From an uncultured Bacteroidales bacterium (GTDB lineage Bacteria > Bacteroidota > Bacteroidia > Bacteroidales > Bacteroidaceae), in the NCBI GenBank assembly GCA_937995875.1, contig CALKIW010000063.1, forward strand, positions 1 to 18,276: a stretch of DNA of 18,276 bases, in the 5' to 3' direction. The first letter of the stretch is position 1. Each line of letters opens with the position of its first letter. This document shows, in pieces, positions 15,230 to 18,276 of the stretch. A program made the translations under genes and the position numbers. The notes beneath the pieces are model-generated. The model had not been told where the DNA came from and searched no databases. It saw nothing but the letters and a program-made list of their open reading frames with translations.

Positions 15230-16102
15230 TTAACCTAAGTATTTGATGAGCAGCTTGGCGTGTCCGCTTTCGCGCAATTTTACGATGCTTTTTTCGCGAA
15301 TCTGACGCACGCGTTCCCGTGTCAGTCCCAGTTGGTCGCCAATCTCTTCGAGTCCCTTCTCGTGGCAACCTATACCGAAACATTCGCGGATAATGGTAAT
15401 TTCTCTCTCTTTCAAAACGTTGCGCAGCACCGCATCAAGTTCCTTTGCCATGCTTTCATAGTCCACCTGCTTATCGGCCCGACTGTCATCTCCAGATGAG
15501 AGCACGTCGGCCATGCTGTTGTCATCGTCCTCCTGAAAAGGAGCGTCGATGCTCATGTGATGGTTGTCGGCTTTGATGGTCTGGTCTATCTTGGATGCTT
15601 CGATGTTTGTCAGTTTGGAAAGCTCCTGAACGGAAGGACGTCTCTGATTTTCCTGCTCAAACTTAGCAATCTCAGAGTTGATTTTAGAGAGCGCACCAAC
15701 CTGATTCAGCGGCAGTCGAACAATGCGGCTCTGCTCTGCAATAGCCTGGAGAATGCTTTGACGAATCCACCAGACAGCGTACGAAATGAATTTGAAACCA
15801 CGAGTTTCGTCAAATTTTTCGGCAGCTTTCACAAGTCCAATGTTGCCCTCGTCGATGAGGTCGGTGAGACTCAATCCCTGATGCTGATATTGCTTAGCTA
15901 CAGACACGACGAAGCGGAGATTGGCTTTCACCAATTTCTCTTTGGCACGTTCACCCTCTTTTCCGCCCTTGCGTATGGCCTGTGCCAATTCTATTTCCTC
16001 CTCAACGGTAATCATTGGCACACGACCTATCTCCACTAAATATCTGTCCAGAGCCTCACTGGAACGATTAGTTATACTCTTTTGAATTTTTAGCTGACGC
16101 AT
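15230..16102 (-). CDS. rpoD: Primary RNA polymerase sigma factor (RpoD/SigA, Bacteroidetes short form)
   Basis: The 290-residue protein is a sigma-70 factor that directs RNA polymerase to most promoters. Region 1.2 starts near DRYLVEIGRVPMIT (19-32). Region 2 contains NLRFVVSVAKQYQHQGLSLTDLI... GLVKAAEKFD and FKFISYAVWWIRQSI (61-117), the promoter-melting and -10 recognition part. Region 3 is at about 133-180. Region 4 carries a helix-turn-helix, LEEIGDQLGLTRERVRQI (251-268). Region 1.1 and the long non-conserved insert of E. coli RpoD are absent, as is usual for the Bacteroidetes housekeeping factor, which recognises TTTG / TANNTTTG. The start MRQLKIQKSITNRSSEALDRYL is the usual one for this group. 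It is transcribed alone, convergent with HU. Confidence 0.96.
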   Translation of the reverse strand: MRQLKIQKSITNRSSEALDRYLVEIGRVPMITVEEEIELAQAIRKGGKEGERAKEKLVKANLRFVVSVAKQYQHQGLSLTDLIDEGNIGLVKAAEKFDETRGFKFISYAVWWIRQSILQAIAEQSRIVRLPLNQVGALSKINSEIAKFEQENQRRPSVQELSKLTNIEASKIDQTIKADNHHMSIDAPFQEDDDNSMADVLSSGDDSRADKQVDYESMAKELDAVLRNVLKEREITIIRECFGIGCHEKGLEEIGDQLGLTRERVRQIREKSIVKLRESGHAKLLIKYLG

Positions 16103-16182
16103 ATTTACCTTTCCTAATTACTGTGTTGTGACTAATACCTGATAATCCTAAAAAACCCAATTCTACTTTGTAAAATGGATTG

Positions 16183-16190
16183 CAAATTTA
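16183..16190 (-). promoter_or_regulatory. Possible -7 promoter box for rpoD
   Basis: On the minus strand these bases read TAAATTTG, fitting TANNTTTG, and would give an rpoD leader of about 70 nt. No TTTG was found at the expected upstream distance, so only the -7 element is supported. Confidence 0.45.
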
Positions 16191-16267
16191 TGAAATTAAT
16201 CGTAAATAATGTACTTTTAATCTGTTTTTAACAGCTTGGCACCTCGAACAGGCCTTTTTTCCTGTTT

Positions 16268-17725
16268 TTATTGAGCTCTTTTCACGAGTTTTACCACATT
16301 TTCAACGTGTGGAGTATGCGGAAACATATCAACGGGTTGTACGGCCACCACTTTATAATCTTGATCAAGCAGGGCCAAATCACGGGCTTGGGTTGCGGGG
16401 TTGCAGCTCACATAGACAATGCGCTGGGGAGCAGCAGCCAATATAACATCGACAACATCTTGATGCATTCCCGCACGAGGGGGGTCGGTAATGATGATGT
16501 CGGGACGACCGTGTTCCTGTATGAATTCTTCTGTGAGAATATCTTTCATATCTCCTGCCAGAAATTCCGTATTCTCGATATGGTTAATCCGACTGTTTGT
16601 TTTCGCATCCTCGATAGCCTCAGGCACAAATTCTATGCCAACAACTTTGCTTGCCTTTTTGGCAACAAAATTGGCAATGGTGCCTGTGCCGGTGTATAGG
16701 TCGTAGATGAGCGGTGGCTCTTGAGAAGCTTCGGAGTGCTCGTCAGCATCAAAACAGTATGACTTCACCACGCTGTAAAGGTGATAAGCCTGCTCGGTGT
16801 TGGTCTGGTAGAAACTCTTGGGACCCACCTTGAACTTCAAATCATCCATTTTTTCACAGATAAAATCGGAACCCTTGAACGTCGTTAGTTCCAGGTCGCC
16901 GAACGTGTCGTTGCCTTTTTGGTTGTCCACGTATAGCAGCGAAGTTATTTGTGGAAAAGTATCAGCAATATGTTGGAGCAGCTTTTGGCCCATTGCTTCA
17001 TCCTCAGGAGTGTCATAATGGAACTGAACGAGCAACATCCACTCGCCCGAATTGGATGTGCGCAACATCAGATTGCGCAACATTCCGTGCTGTGCGCGGA
17101 TGTCGTAGAAGGTCATGCCTATTTGTTTGGCGTAGCGCTCCACCTCGTTGCGTATGTCGTTATGCAAGTCGTCCATGAGCCAGCATTTCCGTATGGGATA
17201 AATCTTATCGAATGCTCCGGTGATGTGGAAACCGATGGCAGAGTTGTCTTGAGCGTTCAAGTCTAATTGTTCGTCGGCCAGTTCTTCTTTAGTGTACCAT
17301 CGTTTGTTGCTACAGCCAAATTCCAACTTGTTGCGATATTCCGCAGTTTTCACCGATCCCATAATTGGGCTGAATTCGGGCAGTTCTATTTTACCGATGC
17401 GTGAAAGCAGGTCGAACACTTGGTTTTGTTTGGCTTTCAACTGTTCTTCGTATGGCAAATTCTGCCATTTGCATCCCCCGCAGATGCCAAAGTGTTCGCA
17501 CATGGGGGTTGCACGCACCTTACTTAATTCAACGAAGCGTTCAACTCGTCCTTCGCAGTAGCTTCGTCTTTTCTTCACAATCTGTACATCGACAATGTCG
17601 CCGGGCACACAAAAAGGCACAAACACCACTTTGCCGTCATGATGAAACAGACTTTTTCCTTCTGCGGCAACAGCTTCTATGGTAATATTCTCAAGTAATG
17701 GGAGATTTTTTCGCTTTCGGCTCAT
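16268..17725 (-). CDS. rlmD: 23S rRNA (uracil-5-)-methyltransferase, RlmD/RumA type
   Basis: This 485-residue enzyme should transfer methyl from S-adenosylmethionine to carbon 5 of a uracil in 23S rRNA (position 1939 in E. coli RlmD). An N-terminal TRAM domain (about 10-65) is followed by an iron-sulfur cluster motif CEHFGICGGC (Cys76, Cys82, Cys85) with the fourth cysteine at Cys181 (IRKCWL). The methyltransferase domain has YDLYTGTGTIA (341-351) for cofactor binding, DPPRAG (414-419), catalytic Cys441 in YVSCNP, and the proposed base Glu475 in HTPHVENV. All are intact. The exact uracil could differ, since TrmA and RlmC/CD are related. Start: the ATG at 17725; the in-frame TTG at 17746 is part of the -7 promoter box. 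Confidence 0.94.
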   Translation of the reverse strand: MSRKRKNLPLLENITIEAVAAEGKSLFHHDGKVVFVPFCVPGDIVDVQIVKKRRSYCEGRVERFVELSKVRATPMCEHFGICGGCKWQNLPYEEQLKAKQNQVFDLLSRIGKIELPEFSPIMGSVKTAEYRNKLEFGCSNKRWYTKEELADEQLDLNAQDNSAIGFHITGAFDKIYPIRKCWLMDDLHNDIRNEVERYAKQIGMTFYDIRAQHGMLRNLMLRTSNSGEWMLLVQFHYDTPEDEAMGQKLLQHIADTFPQITSLLYVDNQKGNDTFGDLELTTFKGSDFICEKMDDLKFKVGPKSFYQTNTEQAYHLYSVVKSYCFDADEHSEASQEPPLIYDLYTGTGTIANFVAKKASKVVGIEFVPEAIEDAKTNSRINHIENTEFLAGDMKDILTEEFIQEHGRPDIIITDPPRAGMHQDVVDVILAAAPQRIVYVSCNPATQARDLALLDQDYKVVAVQPVDMFPHTPHVENVVKLVKRAQ

Positions 17726-17743
17726 AATATTTATATTTGGCTG

Positions 17744-17751
17744 CAAAGTTA
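17744..17751 (-). promoter_or_regulatory. -7 promoter box for rlmD
   Basis: On the minus strand the bases read TAACTTTG, a match to TANNTTTG, ending 18 nt before the chosen ATG. No clear TTTG is seen about 20 nt further upstream. The TTG of this box is in frame with the gene and could be mistaken for a start codon. Confidence 0.55.
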
Positions 17752-17913
17752 GTGATTAATCTTGAATTATGGGGAACTGTGCTATATATTAAGCAACCAA
17801 ACAAGTATAAAAAATGGCAAAGAAGATAAAATTTCGCAATAAACTGCTGAATAAGTGACAAAAAGGAAAGGCCTATTCTCTTTTGAAAATCTGCGGGAAT
17901 GGTCGAGAGCGTG

Positions 17914-18153
17914 TCAGCAGTAGCCAAAATCGTCATAAGGAGAACTATTTGCTTTATCAAGGGTGTTTATAAAATGCCTGACATGCAAGACAGAAGACAC
18001 GACGAAAGAAAGGCTTGAAAGTATGACAACTATGGGGCCAGGTACAAAGAATGCAACGGCCATAATGATGACAGATAAAGCGGCTATAATGCCAAAGCTG
18101 AAGTAGCCCCTCTTTTTTCTCATTTGTGCTGACTTTAATTCAGCTTGAAACAT
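17914..18153 (-). CDS. Small two-helix membrane protein of unknown function
   Basis: The 79-residue product begins MFQAELKSAQMRKKRGYF, followed by two hydrophobic segments (about 17-36 and 40-57) separated by PGP, and a short polar tail ending DDFGYC. The basic stretch RKKR before the first helix would keep the N-terminus in the cytoplasm, giving a helical hairpin. I do not recognise a family. An in-frame TTG at 18177 would add eight residues, but the ATG at 18153 is more likely. The stop lies 188 nt before the rlmD start and the genes share a strand, so co-transcription is possible, although rlmD seems to have its own -7 box. Being a real gene is likely but not certain: no homology search was possible. 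Confidence 0.5.
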   Translation of the reverse strand: MFQAELKSAQMRKKRGYFSFGIIAALSVIIMAVAFFVPGPIVVILSSLSFVVSSVLHVRHFINTLDKANSSPYDDFGYC

Positions 18154-18276
18154 ACGAATAAAATCTGAAATATACAAATAAAAAATAAAAAAAATGGATA
18201 GGCAATTTCAATTTCAGGTTAAAAGTAAGCTCTTTTGGATTTGTAAAATATCATCATGTTATCAGCATAGTGTGCT

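Noticed and set aside
16239..16265. AACAGG...CCTGTT hairpin beyond the rlmD stop
   Set aside because: Only six base pairs, and the T-run lies on the plus strand where no gene needs a terminator; it is on the wrong side for rlmD.
17691..17960. 89-codon minus-strand open frame overlapping the start of rlmD and the end of the small membrane protein gene
   Set aside because: It overlaps both neighbours and the rlmD promoter, has no clear start, and its hydrophobic segments come from AT-rich intergenic DNA.
18194..18276. Plus-strand ATG frame open to the end of the window
   Set aside because: Only 27 codons are visible, in AT-rich DNA with no promoter or recognisable sequence.

Overview
The window looks like a chromosomal piece of a Bacteroidetes genome, most likely Prevotella or a close relative. 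The evidence is surface lipoproteins with a Cys-Ser-Asp-rich start, a hybrid two-component system (HTCS) regulator, a short primary sigma factor without region 1.1, a C-terminal type IX-like sorting tail, and promoters of the Bacteroidetes form TTTG - about 20 nt - TANNTTTG. No taxonomic search was possible, so the genus is an inference.

Bases 1-14562 are the distal part of a polysaccharide utilization locus, all on the + strand. In order: the 3' end of a gene with a repeated surface-protein domain (1-282); a multidomain surface lipoprotein, probably a glycan-binding protein (355-2463); a secreted GH5 endoglucanase (2545-4005); a gene-free stretch of about 790 bp with a terminator, an inverted repeat and two different tandem-repeat arrays; a complete HTCS regulator with its own consensus promoter (4799-8911); and a two-gene unit of a GH31 alpha-xylosidase-like enzyme carrying a PA14 insert (9023-11950) and a GH2 beta-galactosidase-like enzyme (12013-14562). 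GH5 backbone cleavage, alpha-xylosidase and beta-galactosidase together point to xyloglucan, or a similar xylosylated and galactosylated beta-glucan. No SusC/SusD pair lies inside the window; it is presumably upstream of base 1. In the likely scheme, the lipoproteins and GH5 act at the cell surface, GH31 and GH2 trim imported oligosaccharides in the periplasm, and the HTCS senses a breakdown product there and activates transcription.

Bases 14563-18276 are housekeeping. A strong AT-rich hairpin closes the GH2 unit. Then come an HU-family DNA-binding protein (+), a perfect 48-nt palindrome serving as a two-way terminator, the primary sigma factor rpoD (-), a RlmD/RumA-type 23S rRNA uracil methyltransferase (-), and a small two-helix membrane protein (-).

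The least explained part is the intergenic region 4006-4798. It holds four imperfect copies of a 22-bp unit and seven copies of a 9-bp unit, 90-460 bp upstream of the HTCS promoter. I did not find a clearly new protein system. Four genes have upstream in-frame TTG codons that would lengthen the protein; in two of them that TTG is the last three bases of the -7 promoter box, so the downstream ATG is used here.
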